A DNA stretch of 64,000 nt from Luteibacter anthropi. Lineage in GTDB: Bacteria > Pseudomonadota > Gammaproteobacteria > Xanthomonadales > Rhodanobacteraceae. The notes beneath the pieces were generated by a model. The model was not told the DNA's origin. It did no database searches and worked only from the letters and a program-made list of their open reading frames with translations. Shown here one piece after another: positions 36,790 to 46,572 of this stretch. The stretch's first letter is position 1, and every line of letters begins with the position of its first letter. Position numbers and translations under genes: made by a program. The DNA lies in the NCBI RefSeq assembly GCF_011759365.1, contig NZ_JAARLZ010000004.1, forward strand, positions 248,001 through 312,000. The letters run 5' to 3'.

Positions 36790-38625
36790 ATGCCCATCCG
36801 TGTCCTGCCGCCCGAACTGATCAACCAGATCGCGGCCGGCGAAGTCATCGAACGCCCCGCCTCGGTGGTGAAGGAACTGGTCGAGAACAGCATCGACGCC
36901 GGTGCCCGCCGCATCGAAGTGGATATCGAGCAGGGCGGTTCGCGCCTGATCCGCGTACGCGACGACGGCGGCGGTATCCCGCGTGACGAACTGCCCCTGG
37001 CCGTGGCATCGCATGCCACCAGCAAGATCGGTAGCTTCGACGATCTCGAACGCGTGGCCAGCATGGGTTTTCGTGGCGAGGCGCTGGCGTCGGTGTCGTC
37101 CGTGGCCCGCTTCTCGCTCACCTCGCGGCATGGCGGCGAAGACGCGGCGTGGCGCATCGAGGTAGACGGTGGAAAGTTGCAGGATGCACGCCCCGCGCAG
37201 CATCCCCCCGGCACCACCATCGAAGTACGCGACCTGTTCTACAACGTGCCTGCACGCCGCAAGTTCCTCCGCGCCGAGCGCACGGAGTTCGCGCATATCG
37301 ACGACCTGCTGAAGTCACTCGCGTTGGCTCGCGAAGGCGTGGACATCCGCCTCACGCATAACGGCAAGCCCGTGCGCCTGTTGAAACCGGCGCGCGACGA
37401 GAACGCCGCACTGGCGCGTGTCGCCGAAGTGCTGGGGCCGGAATTTCCGGGGCAGTCGTTGCGGGTGGATCACGAAGCCGCGGGCATGCGTTTATCGGGG
37501 TGGGTTGGATTGCCCACGGCATCGCGCGCGCAGGCAGACCAGCAGTATTTCTACGTCAACGGGCGTCTTGTGCGTGATCGCGTCGTGGCCCATGCGGTTC
37601 GCCAGGCGTATGCCGACGTGCTTTTCCACGGGCGCCATTCGGTGTTCGTGCTGTTCCTGGACGTCGATCCGGCGGGCGTGGATGTCAACGTGCATCCGGC
37701 AAAGAGCGAAGTGCGTTTCCGCGAGCAGCGCCTGATCCACGATTTCCTGTTCCGTACCTTGCACGAGGCCCTGGCGCATACGCGCGCCGGTGGCTCGCTG
37801 GCGGCGACGGACGCGCCGATGCCCATGGCCGCGATGGCGCCGGGCATGCCCTCGCGCCTGTCGGCACCGCAGGCATCGCTGCCGTCGTGGCCGTCATCCG
37901 CCAGCCAGCCGCGCCTGGACCTGGGCGTGCGCGACCAGCCGCTGGCCGATTACGCCACGCTGTTCGGGCCGCCAACGTCCGCTGCGGTGGCGGAACGACC
38001 GTTACCACAGGCCGGCCATGCGCTGGATGCGTCCAGCGACGTACCGCCGCTGGGTTATGCCATCGCGCAGCTGAAAAATATCTACGTGCTCGCGGAGAAC
38101 GAGCATGGGCTCATCCTCGTCGACATGCACGCCGCGCACGAGCGCATCACCTACGAAAAGCTGAAGAACGGCCGGGTTACGGCCAACCTGCGCTCGCAGA
38201 TGCTGCTGGTGCCGCTGAGCATTGCCGTGAGTGCCAAGGAGGCCGCCGCCGCCGAGGAACATGCCGAGCCGCTGGCCGACTGGGGGCTGGAGCTATCGCG
38301 CAGCGGCCCGACGGGCGTGGTGGTGCGGCGCATTCCGTCACTGCTGGAAGGCGCCGACGTGGCACAGCTCACCCGCGACGTGCTCGCCGAACTGGCCCAG
38401 CACGGCAGCTCGCGTCGACTGGAAGAGCTGGAAAACGAACTGCTTTCGACCATGGCCTGCCACGGCTCCGTGCGTGCGGGTCGTCGCCTGGGCATTCCCG
38501 AGATGAACGCGTTGCTGCGCGAGATGGAAGCCACCGAGCGCTCCGGCCAGTGCAACCACGGTCGTCCGACCTGGGTGCAGCTGTCGCTGGGCGAACTCGA
38601 CCGCCTCTTCCTCCGCGGCCGCTGA
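36790..38625 (+). CDS. mutL: DNA mismatch repair protein MutL (endonuclease type)
   Basis: The 611-residue protein has the GHKL ATPase motifs [23 protein letters not shown] and FRGEALASV. After a Pro/Ala-rich linker (~335-400) comes the C-terminal dimer domain. [12 protein letters not shown] near 445 fits the DQHA-x2-E-x4-E endonuclease motif, and ACHGSVRAG and QCNHGRPT supply the other metal-binding residues. It should therefore nick DNA itself, as in organisms without MutH. The promoter is probably in the 79-bp gap after nadD. Confidence 0.97.
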   Translation: MPIRVLPPELINQIAAGEVIERPASVVKELVENSIDAGARRIEVDIEQGGSRLIRVRDDGGGIPRDELPLAVASHATSKIGSFDDLERVASMGFRGEALASVSSVARFSLTSRHGGEDAAWRIEVDGGKLQDARPAQHPPGTTIEVRDLFYNVPARRKFLRAERTEFAHIDDLLKSLALAREGVDIRLTHNGKPVRLLKPARDENAALARVAEVLGPEFPGQSLRVDHEAAGMRLSGWVGLPTASRAQADQQYFYVNGRLVRDRVVAHAVRQAYADVLFHGRHSVFVLFLDVDPAGVDVNVHPAKSEVRFREQRLIHDFLFRTLHEALAHTRAGGSLAATDAPMPMAAMAPGMPSRLSAPQASLPSWPSSASQPRLDLGVRDQPLADYATLFGPPTSAAVAERPLPQAGHALDASSDVPPLGYAIAQLKNIYVLAENEHGLILVDMHAAHERITYEKLKNGRVTANLRSQMLLVPLSIAVSAKEAAAAEEHAEPLADWGLELSRSGPTGVVVRRIPSLLEGADVAQLTRDVLAELAQHGSSRRLEELENELLSTMACHGSVRAGRRLGIPEMNALLREMEATERSGQCNHGRPTWVQLSLGELDRLFLRGR

Positions 38626-38640
38626 CCCCGCCATTGATGT

Positions 38641-38728
38641 TGTAGGAGCGCGCCTCGCGCGCGACCGGTTCTCGCGAAACCATGAAATCGGTCGCTCGGC
38701 CCGTCGCGCGCAAGGCGCGCTCCTACAG
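38641..38728. repeat. REP inverted pair after mutL
   Basis: A forward REP (38641-38668) and a reverse REP (38700-38728) are separated by about 30 bp with the CTCGCGAAACCATGAAATCG linker. It lies 15 bp after the mutL stop and may serve as its terminator. Confidence 0.85.
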
Positions 38729-38755
38729 AAATAGTCCTATCGCACCAATAAAAAA

Positions 38756-38874
38756 CGACATTCCCTGTCGCCCCCCCACGGAACCGACACTCCCTGTCGC
38801 CCCCAGGGAACCGGCATTCCCTGTCGCCCCCACGGAACCGACATTCCCTGTAGGAGCGCGCCTCGCGCGCGACC
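38756..38874 (+). repeat. 27-29 bp degenerate tandem repeat fused to a REP
   Basis: Units beginning CGACATTCCCTGTCGCCCCC start at 38756, 38785, 38812 and 38839. The last unit runs directly into a forward REP (38849-38874). Period is 29, then 27, then 27 bp. It ends 20 bp before the DUF1684 gene, within its likely promoter or leader. Confidence 0.8.
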
Positions 38875-38894
38875 ACCTCCGCCGAGCCTCTGTC

Positions 38895-39722
38895 ATGACC
38901 CATCACGAAGCCTCCGTCCACAACGCCCGCGCTCACCGCCTGTCCCTGCTTCAGTCCCCCGGCGGCTGGCTCAGCCTCATCGGCCTCGACTGGTTGCAGC
39001 CGGGCGCCAATCGCATCGGCAGCGCCACCGACAACGACATCGTGCTGAAGGCGGGCCCGGCTCACTTGGGCACGATCACGCTCGCCGACGACGGTCGGAC
39101 GACCATCGACCTGGCGCCGGGCACCGGCGCAACGGTCAACGGCGAGAAAGTCACCCACGCGGAGCTCTTCGACGACGCCCCGGGCCACATCCCCAGCGAA
39201 GTCCGCTTCGGCTCGGCGCATTTCTTCGTCATTGCCCGCGACGGCCGCAAGGCGCTGCGCGTGAAAGACGAACAGGCACATACCCGCACGCATTTCGAAG
39301 GGCTGGATTACTTCCCCATCGATGCCTCCTGGCGCGTGGAAGCCGACTGGGTACCGTTCGATCCGCCGATGGAGCTGGAAATGGGCACGGTGCTGGGCAC
39401 CATCGACAAGGAAAAGGTGCCGGGCAAGGCCGTGTTCGTGCGCGACGGTCGCACCTTCGAGCTGTTTCCCATCCAGGAAACGCCCGATGCGTTGTTCTTT
39501 GTCTTCGGCGACCTCACCAGTGGCAGGGAAACCTATGGCGCGGCGCGCTTCCTCGATACGGGCCTGCCGCAGGACGGCAAGCTGGTGATCGATTTCAACG
39601 AGGCCCGCAATCCGCCCTGTGCGTTCACGCCTTACGCCACCTGCCCGCTGGCACCGCCGGAAAACCGGCTGGATATCCGCGTGGAAGCCGGCGAACTCAA
39701 ATACAAAGGCTCGGCCCACTAA
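38895..39722 (+). CDS. DUF1684 protein
   Basis: The 275-residue protein matches the DUF1684 family: GGWLSLIGLDWLQPGANRIGS near the start and the C-terminal signature DFNEARNPPCAFTPYATCPL. The latter holds two cysteines and an invariant Asn-Pro-Pro. FHA-like spacing has been proposed for part of the family, but function is unknown. The start is the first ATG after a REP; no ribosome-binding site is visible, so the leader may be very short. Confidence 0.88.
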   Translation: MTHHEASVHNARAHRLSLLQSPGGWLSLIGLDWLQPGANRIGSATDNDIVLKAGPAHLGTITLADDGRTTIDLAPGTGATVNGEKVTHAELFDDAPGHIPSEVRFGSAHFFVIARDGRKALRVKDEQAHTRTHFEGLDYFPIDASWRVEADWVPFDPPMELEMGTVLGTIDKEKVPGKAVFVRDGRTFELFPIQETPDALFFVFGDLTSGRETYGAARFLDTGLPQDGKLVIDFNEARNPPCAFTPYATCPLAPPENRLDIRVEAGELKYKGSAH

Positions 39723-39740
39723 CCGGCGCCGAGGCAACCC

Positions 39741-39804
39741 TGTAGGAGCGCGCCTTGCGCGCGACCGGGATATGCCGTGCGCCGGTCGCGCGCGAGGCGC
39801 GCTC

Positions 39805-39810
<6 letters not shown>
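39741..39810. repeat. REP inverted pair between DUF1684 gene and enoyl-CoA hydratase
   Basis: A forward REP (39741-39768) and a reverse REP (39782-39810) are separated by only 13 bp. It sits between two convergent genes. The shifted frame of the hydratase gene runs into the reverse REP and stops at its TAG. Confidence 0.85.
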
Positions 39811-40605
<795 letters not shown>

Positions 40606-40750
40606 GGTGGATTCCTGGCTGGGGGATGAGGGCCGAAATGGTAGCAGGGGAACCTTTCCCCATCCGGGGGCGTCTGAGGGCGTACGGACGAGCGAGCGGC
40701 TGATGGACTATCCTCACCGACGCCAGAAGTCCGGGTTCACGGAGAACGGG

Positions 40751-41464
40751 ATGTCACGCTTGCGTTTCCTCGCCATTGCCACCGCATCGCTCATCCTGGG
40801 CGGCGCGCAGGTGCATGCGCAATCGGCGCCCGCCTCGGGCGCCCCGGCGATCGACAAGGCCAAGCTGTCCTACGCCATCGGGTACCAGATCGGCACTCAG
40901 TTCGCGAACAGCGCACAGCCGGATGTCGACATCGCCGTGCTCGTGAAGGCGTTGCAGGACGGCTACGCGAAGCGGCAGCCGAGCGTGCCCATCGACACCA
41001 TGCAGCAGCAGCTGGTGAATTTCGATTCCAAGGTGCAGCGCGACTCGATGGTGGAATTCCGTCGCGTGTCCACGGCCAATGCCAAGCGCAGTGCCGATTT
41101 CCTCGCCAAGAACCGTACCCGGCCGGGCGTGGTGACCCTGCCGTCGGGCATCCAGTACGCCGTGCTCAGCAAGGGCAACGGCGCACAGGCTCAGCTCACC
41201 AGCACGGTGGTGGTGAATTACCGCGGTGCCCTCATCGACGGTACCGAGTTCGACAGCTCCTACGCCCACGGCAAGCCCGTCACCTTCACGGTCAACCGGG
41301 TCATCCCCGGCTGGCAGGATGTGATCCCGCGCATGCATGTTGGCGACAAGTGGCAGGTGGTGATCCCGCCGGCCCTTGCCTATGGCGAGCGGGGCGAATT
41401 GCCGCGCATCGGCCCCAACGAGGCGCTGGTGTTCGACATCGAGCTGATGGACATACGCCAATAA
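40751..41464 (+). CDS. FKBP-type peptidyl-prolyl isomerase (Mip/FklB-like)
   Basis: The 237-residue exported protein has a signal peptide ending QVHA and a helical dimerisation domain typical of Mip/FkpA (KLSYAIGYQIGTQFANS). The C-terminal FKBP domain (~125-237) has VVVNYRGALIDGTEFDSSY, VIPGWQDVIPRM and ALAYGERG. It should catalyse prolyl isomerisation in the periplasm. A TATCCT element about 46 bp upstream could be part of the promoter. Confidence 0.93.
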   Translation: MSRLRFLAIATASLILGGAQVHAQSAPASGAPAIDKAKLSYAIGYQIGTQFANSAQPDVDIAVLVKALQDGYAKRQPSVPIDTMQQQLVNFDSKVQRDSMVEFRRVSTANAKRSADFLAKNRTRPGVVTLPSGIQYAVLSKGNGAQAQLTSTVVVNYRGALIDGTEFDSSYAHGKPVTFTVNRVIPGWQDVIPRMHVGDKWQVVIPPALAYGERGELPRIGPNEALVFDIELMDIRQ

Positions 41465-41491
41465 CGTGCCAGCACCCCGGCCGCCGCCGCG

Positions 41492-41497
41492 CTAGAA
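41492..41497 (+). promoter_or_regulatory. Putative -10 element of DUF1289 operon
   Basis: TAGAAT lies 12 bases before the ATG at 41509, similar to the elements before the acetyltransferase and prfC genes. No -35 hexamer is evident. Confidence 0.35.
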
Positions 41498-41508
41498 TGG
41501 CCGGCGGT

Positions 41509-41691
41509 ATGGCCACTTCGTCCCCGTCCCCTCTGCCATCGACACCCTGCACCGGCGTCTGCCGCATGGGCGCGCACGGGTTGTGCGAGGGCTGCCTGCG
41601 CAGCCTCGATGAGATCGCGGCCTGGGCCGGTTTCGACGAAACCCACCGGCAGCGGATCATGGCGAGCCTCCCGTCGAGGAGAGCCGCCTGA
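41509..41691 (+). CDS. DUF1289 protein, small four-cysteine protein
   Basis: The 60-residue protein has the DUF1289 pattern PCTGVCRMGAHGLCEGCLRS, followed by EIAAWAGFDETHRQRI. The four cysteines (C-x3-C-x7-C-x2-C) suggest a Zn or Fe-S site. An alternative ATG at 41497 would add four residues but overlaps the likely -10 element. The stop shares one base with the next ATG. The family has no established function. Confidence 0.88.
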   Translation: MATSSPSPLPSTPCTGVCRMGAHGLCEGCLRSLDEIAAWAGFDETHRQRIMASLPSRRAA

Positions 41692-42296
41692 TGGACGACA
41701 TGCTCGCCCGCCTGCACGGTGCCTTGCTGCCACTGGACAGCCCTCCCGGCCCGCGTGGCTGGAATCACGACGACATGGCACAGCTGATCGGCGCAGGTCC
41801 GCGCCGGCGCGCGGCCGTGCTGCTCGGCATCCGCGACGACCGCGACCAGAACGTGTTGCTCACCGTGCGCACCGACACCCTGCAACAGCATGCGGGGCAG
41901 GTGGCGTTTCCCGGTGGGCGTGTCGAGCCGGATGACCGCGATGTCATCGCCACCGCCTTGCGTGAAAGCCATGAAGAAATCGGGCTGGATGCGGGCCTCG
42001 TCACGCCGCTGGGTTTTCTCGATTCGTTCGAGACGATCAGCGGTTATACGGTGACGCCCGTCGTGGCCCGCGTTTCCGCGGACGCACACATCCGCCCCGA
42101 TCCGGGCGAAGTGGCCGAAGTGTTCGAGGTGCCGTTCGGGTTCTTCATGGACCCGGACAACCTGCGTCGCTACACGATGGAATTCCGCGGCCATAACCGC
42201 GACATGGTCGAGTTCCTGCATGCGGGCTATCGCATCTGGGGTGTCACGGCCGCCATCCTTCTCAATCTCATCCGGCGAATGGGCCAACCATGCTGA
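41691..42296 (+). CDS. NUDIX CoA pyrophosphatase (NudL-like)
   Basis: The 201-residue hydrolase has the Nudix box spread over GGRVEPDDRDVIATALRES and HEEIGL. The upstream LQQHAGQVAFPGG is the extra motif of CoA pyrophosphatases. It would cleave CoA or CoA derivatives to phosphopantetheine and 3',5'-ADP. It overlaps DUF1289 by one base upstream and the sulfurtransferase by seven bases downstream. Confidence 0.93.
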   Translation: MDDMLARLHGALLPLDSPPGPRGWNHDDMAQLIGAGPRRRAAVLLGIRDDRDQNVLLTVRTDTLQQHAGQVAFPGGRVEPDDRDVIATALRESHEEIGLDAGLVTPLGFLDSFETISGYTVTPVVARVSADAHIRPDPGEVAEVFEVPFGFFMDPDNLRRYTMEFRGHNRDMVEFLHAGYRIWGVTAAILLNLIRRMGQPC

Positions 42297-43144
42297 TCTC
42301 GCGCACCCTCATCGACACGGCCACGGCCGCCAACCTGCCGCTCGACGAGGTGCTGTTCGTCGATTGCCGGTTCGATCTCGCGGACGCGACGAAGGGCGAC
42401 AGGGATTACGCCGACAGTCACATCGTGGGCGCGGTGCGCGCCGACCTGGATCGCGACCTGGCCGACATGGCCACGCCGGCGAACGGTCGGGGGCGTCATC
42501 CGTTGCCCGATCCTGCACGGTTCCAGGCGTTTCTTTCGCACATCGGCTGGCGGCCTGACGTGCAGGTGGTGGCCTATGACGGCGCGGGCGGCGCGCTCGC
42601 CGCGTCGCGTTTCTGGTGGCTGGCGCGTCTGGCGGGCCTGGACAATGTTGCCGTGCTCGATGGCGGCTGGCCGGCGTGGCTCGCGTCGAAGCTGCCCGTT
42701 GACGCCATGCTGCCGGTACGCGAGGCGACCAGCATGCATCTGCGTTTCGATTCGACGGGCACCGTATCGGCCGAGGAGCTGTCGGCAGGCCTGGCCAGCG
42801 GTCGCATCGTCTTGCTCGACGCGCGCGCGGCGCCACGGTATCGCGGCGAAGTGGAGCCGCTGGATCCCGTGGCGGGACACGTGCCCGGCGCACGCAATCG
42901 TCCCTTCGCCGACAATCTCGATGCGCATGGTTTCTTCCAGCGTCCCGAAGCCCTGCGCAAGGCATTCGAAGGCCTGATCCGCCCTCACGACTCTGCCGAA
43001 GTCGTACACATGTGCGGCTCCGGTGTCACCGCCTGCCACAACCTGCTGGCGATGGACTACGCCGGCCTCTGCGGCTCGCGCCTGTACGCCCCCTCATGGT
43101 CAGGCTGGGTAAGCGACCGCACCCGCCCCGTAACCACCCTGTAG
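42290..43144 (+). CDS. Two-domain rhodanese sulfurtransferase (SseA-like)
   Basis: The 284-residue protein has an inactive N-terminal rhodanese domain and a catalytic C-terminal one. The active Cys lies in MCGSGVTACHN, and the CGSGVTA loop is typical of 3-mercaptopyruvate sulfurtransferases. VAYDGAGGALAASRFWWLAR and VLDGGWPAWLA are conserved family segments. The TAG stop belongs to the GTAG foot of a REP, so the repeat starts exactly at the gene end. Confidence 0.93.
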   Translation: MLISRTLIDTATAANLPLDEVLFVDCRFDLADATKGDRDYADSHIVGAVRADLDRDLADMATPANGRGRHPLPDPARFQAFLSHIGWRPDVQVVAYDGAGGALAASRFWWLARLAGLDNVAVLDGGWPAWLASKLPVDAMLPVREATSMHLRFDSTGTVSAEELSAGLASGRIVLLDARAAPRYRGEVEPLDPVAGHVPGARNRPFADNLDAHGFFQRPEALRKAFEGLIRPHDSAEVVHMCGSGVTACHNLLAMDYAGLCGSRLYAPSWSGWVSDRTRPVTTL

Positions 43145-43620
43145 GAGCGCGCCCTGCGCGCGACCGGTTGGAGCGGTGCCGCTCCGTAGTAAAGCAGCCC
43201 ATGTGGTGTTTCGCTCCGTAGGAAGAGCTCGCCTATCGCCCTCGCATCGGCGCTGGAACGTGGCGTTGCAGAGGCGACGGGGGCGGCCCTTGGCGCTCCG
43301 GCCTGCGGTGTCCCTCGGGAAAGGAGAGCCGCTGCGCGGCTAGTGTCTTATGGCTGCGCCCCTTCGGGCCCGGGGAGCGTGCGGGGTTTTTCGACTCGGC
43401 TCCTGCCTCGGCGAAAAAGGCCGGCCATCCTGGCCGGCCCCGCTACGCGGCCTTATCCGCCCGCTCCCCTCACCTCCATCAAGTCGCGCCAAGGGCCGCC
43501 CCCGCCGCCTCTCCCCACGTGATCGCAGGCTGTTGTAGGAGCGCGCCTGCGCGCGACCGGTTGTCGCGAACACCATCATCGTTTCGATATCCCCGGTCGC
43601 GCGCAAGCACGCTCCTACAG
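43140..43620 (+). repeat. Composite REP-bounded element, copy D
   Basis: This copy starts with the REP that supplies the rhodanese stop and ends with a REP inverted pair (43534-43620). Core hairpins are GGCCGGCCA/TGGCCGGCC at 43419-43439 and CCGCTACGCGG. The core is most similar to copy B. The final REP pair is the first unit of the 107-bp array. Confidence 0.87.
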
Positions 43621-43834
43621 GGATATGGTGCGGCGTTCGGTGTAGGAGCGCGCCTGCGCGCGACCGGTTGTCGCGAACATCATCATCGTTTCGATACCCC
43701 CGGTCGCGCGCAAGCACGCTCCTACAGGGATATGGTGCGGCGTTCGTTGTAGGAGCGCGCCTGCGCGCGACCGGTTATCGCGAACACCATCACCGTTTCG
43801 ATACCCCCGGTCGCGCGCAAGCACGCTCCTACAG
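43534..43834 (+). repeat. 107-bp tandem array of REP inverted pairs, three copies
   Basis: Three units with an exact 107-bp period (GGATATGG at 43621 and 43728, GGAGATGG at 43835) each hold a forward REP, the linker CGCGAACACCATCATCGTTTC and a reverse REP. The short sequence joining units (ATGGTGCGGCGTTCG) is the same as the last codons of the oxidoreductase gene at 43829-44860. The array therefore grew by duplication across the gene end. Confidence 0.92.
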
Positions 43835-44860
43835 GGAGATGGTGCGGCGTTCGGTGGAGGAGCGCTGGGCGGCTTCGATGACGCGGATGACGTCGCATGC
43901 TTCGCGCGCTTTCACTGGCAACGGCGCGCCATCGCGGATCGATGCGGCTACGCCTTCGTAGAACGCCGTGTATCTCCCCGGCAACGTGTCGATGACGGTT
44001 CCGGTGCCATCCGCATCGGTGAAGCGCCCGAAGAATGCCGGCTCATCCTCGCCCCAGCGCTCTCCGCCGGGGCGCTTGCCATCGCGCAACGCGGCTTCCT
44101 GCCCGTCGATGCCGTATTTCACGAAGCTGCCGCCATCGCCGTGCACGAGGTAGCGTGGCCCGGGATCACGCACCAGCACGGAGGCATGCAGCACCGCGCG
44201 GCGGCGGCCGTAGTCGAGCACCAGGTGGAAGTAATCGTCCGTGCGCGCCGCGGCCCGCTGGCGGGTTACGTCCGCCGTGACGGCCTGCGGAAGCCCGAAC
44301 AGCACCAGCGCCTGGTCGATGAGGTGTGCGCCAAGGTCGTAGAGCAAGCCGGAGCCCGGCGCTTCCGTTTCACGCCAGCCCTGCTTGATCTCGGGCCGGA
44401 AGCGGTCGAAATGCGCTTCGTAATACGCGACCTCGCCCAGCCGGCCATCCTCGACCAGCCGCCGTACCGTAAGGAAGTCGTTGTCCCAGCGCCGGTTCTG
44501 GAAGACCGACAGGCGCCGGTCCACGCGTTCGGCCAGGGCGATCAGCGCTTCGGCTTCGCCGGCGTCCAGCGTGAACGGTTTGTCGACGACGACATGCTTG
44601 CCGGCCTCCAGCGCAGCGCGGGCCAGCGAGGCGTGGCTCTCGTTGGGCGTGGCGATCACCACCAGCTCGATGGCGGGATCGGCCAGCAAATCTTGAGGAT
44701 TTTCGTACGCAATAGCCTCGGGAAAGTCGCGCAGGATCTCGTCCTTGCGACGGCTGCCGATGGCGGCAAGGCGAAGACCGCTGGCGGCGGCGATAAGGGG
44801 CGCATGGAAGAACGCGCCGGCCGTGCCGTAGCCGATGAGGCCGGTGGGGATCGGGTGCAT
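43829..44860 (-). CDS. Gfo/Idh/MocA-family oxidoreductase
   Basis: The 343-residue NAD(P)-dependent dehydrogenase has an N-terminal Rossmann fold (GLIGYGTAGAFFHAPLI), VVIATPNESHASLA and the catalytic-lysine motif GKHVVVDKPFT. The C-terminal domain has LYDLGAHLIDQAL. Substrates of this family are mostly sugars or cyclitols. The ATG at 44860 has GGAG five bases upstream; a second ATG at 44881 is less well placed. The TAG stop comes from a REP. Confidence 0.93.
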   Translation of the reverse strand: MHPIPTGLIGYGTAGAFFHAPLIAAASGLRLAAIGSRRKDEILRDFPEAIAYENPQDLLADPAIELVVIATPNESHASLARAALEAGKHVVVDKPFTLDAGEAEALIALAERVDRRLSVFQNRRWDNDFLTVRRLVEDGRLGEVAYYEAHFDRFRPEIKQGWRETEAPGSGLLYDLGAHLIDQALVLFGLPQAVTADVTRQRAAARTDDYFHLVLDYGRRRAVLHASVLVRDPGPRYLVHGDGGSFVKYGIDGQEAALRDGKRPGGERWGEDEPAFFGRFTDADGTGTVIDTLPGRYTAFYEGVAASIRDGAPLPVKAREACDVIRVIEAAQRSSTERRTISL

Positions 44861-44957
44861 GGTGGCTCCACGAGTGGACATGCCGGCAAGGGTAGCGCGG
44901 CCGGCCTGAGCGTTTCGTTTAGGATCGGCCGGTTTGTCGCCGCTGAAGCCCACGCCT

Positions 44958-46514
44958 ATGAGTTCCGCCGAGTCCGCCCCCGCCCGCGCACGGTTGCCAC
45001 GCCAGATTCCGTTCATCATCGGCAACGAGGGCTGCGAGCGCTTCAGCTTCTACGGCATGCGCAACATCCTCACGCCCTTCCTGGTGACGTCGCTGCTGAT
45101 GTACCTGCCGGAGAGCGAACGCCCCGGCGCGGCGAAGGATGTGTTCCACACCTTCGTGATCGGTGTCTACTTCTTCCCCTTGCTGGGCGGCTGGCTCGCC
45201 GACCGTTTCCTGGGCAAGTACCGCACGGTGCTCTGGCTGAGCCTGGTGTACTGCGTGGGCCACCTGTGCCTGGCGCTGTTCGAGCACAGCGTGGCGGGGT
45301 TCTACACGGGGCTGGCCTTGATTGCCTTTGGTGCGGGAGGCATCAAGCCCTGCGTCGCGGCCTTCGTGGGCGACCAGTTCGACGAGAGCAACCGCAAGCT
45401 CGCCAAGGTGGTCTTCGACGCGTTCTACTGGATCATCAACGTGGGCTCGTTCCTGGCCTCGCTGCTGATGCCGTTCTTTTTACGCAACTATGGCGCGGCG
45501 GTGGCGTTCGGCCTGCCCGGGGCGCTGATGTTCGTGGCGACGGTGGTGTTCTGGATGGGGCGCCGGCATTACGTGATGGTGCCGCCCAGCCGCAATGATC
45601 CACACAGTTTTGCGCGGGTGGTTCGTACGGCGTTGACGGCGAAGCGCGAGGGCCAGCCACGTCCGGGTCTTGCCGTTGCCGTTGTCGCGACATGTCTTGC
45701 CGTGGCAATGCTGGCACTTGCTCCGTCCCTGGGCATCGTGGCCACGCTGTGCATTGCCCTGGTGCTGCTGATCGGTGGCGGTGCGCTGGGTACGCGCATG
45801 CAACTGGAGCGTGCACGTGGCGCGCATCCCGATGACGCCATCGATGGCGTGGCGGCCGTGCTTCGCGTGCTGGTGGTGTTCGCACTGGTCACGCCGTTCT
45901 GGTCGCTGTTCGACCAGAAGGCTTCCACCTGGGTACTGCAAGCCAACGCCATGAGCGTGCCGGACTGGCTGCATCCGGCACAGATGCAGGCATTGAATCC
46001 GTTGCTGGTGCTGTTGCTGATTCCTTTCAACAACCTCGTGCTGTATCCGCTGCTGCGTCGTCGCGGCATCGAGCCGACCGCGCTGCGGCGGATGACGGCA
46101 GGTATCTTCCTGGCGGCGATCGCCTGGGTGATCGTGGGGGCGATGCAGCTGGCGCTGGATGGCGGCGACCCGATCTCCATTGCCTGGCAGATCCTGCCTT
46201 ACGTGTTCCTTACGATGGGCGAGGTACTGGTTTCCGCCACGGGCCTTGAGTTTGCCTACAGCCAGGCGCCCCCGGCGATGAAGGGCACGCTGATGAGTTT
46301 CTGGACGCTCAGCGTCACCGTGGGCAACCTGTGGGTGTTGCTTGCCAATGCCGGGGTGCGCAACGAGGGCGTGCTGGCGGCCATCGCCGGGACGGGACTT
46401 GGCACCACGGCCTTCCAGATGTTCTTCTTTGCCGCATTCGCTGCCGTCGCGGGGCTGGCTTTCGGGCTGTACGCGCGCCGGTATCGCGAGGTCGATTACT
46501 ACCGGTCCGCGTGA
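44958..46514 (+). CDS. POT-family proton-coupled oligopeptide transporter
   Basis: The 518-residue membrane protein has 12-14 hydrophobic helices. It carries the proton-coupling E-x2-E-R motif in EGCERFSFYGMRNIL near the start, FPLLGGWLADRFLGKYRT, and PTR2-type segments such as GAGGIKPCVAAFVGDQF and FWSLFDQKASTW. It would import di- and tripeptides. The ATG at 44958 is preferred over a TTG 24 bases upstream. It is divergent from the oxidoreductase gene. Confidence 0.93.
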   Translation: MSSAESAPARARLPRQIPFIIGNEGCERFSFYGMRNILTPFLVTSLLMYLPESERPGAAKDVFHTFVIGVYFFPLLGGWLADRFLGKYRTVLWLSLVYCVGHLCLALFEHSVAGFYTGLALIAFGAGGIKPCVAAFVGDQFDESNRKLAKVVFDAFYWIINVGSFLASLLMPFFLRNYGAAVAFGLPGALMFVATVVFWMGRRHYVMVPPSRNDPHSFARVVRTALTAKREGQPRPGLAVAVVATCLAVAMLALAPSLGIVATLCIALVLLIGGGALGTRMQLERARGAHPDDAIDGVAAVLRVLVVFALVTPFWSLFDQKASTWVLQANAMSVPDWLHPAQMQALNPLLVLLLIPFNNLVLYPLLRRRGIEPTALRRMTAGIFLAAIAWVIVGAMQLALDGGDPISIAWQILPYVFLTMGEVLVSATGLEFAYSQAPPAMKGTLMSFWTLSVTVGNLWVLLANAGVRNEGVLAAIAGTGLGTTAFQMFFFAAFAAVAGLAFGLYARRYREVDYYRSA

Positions 46515-46572
46515 CGCCACCTCCACGGCGCTGCGCGGACCATCGCCAGCAGCCCGCCGGAGGATTTCCGCC

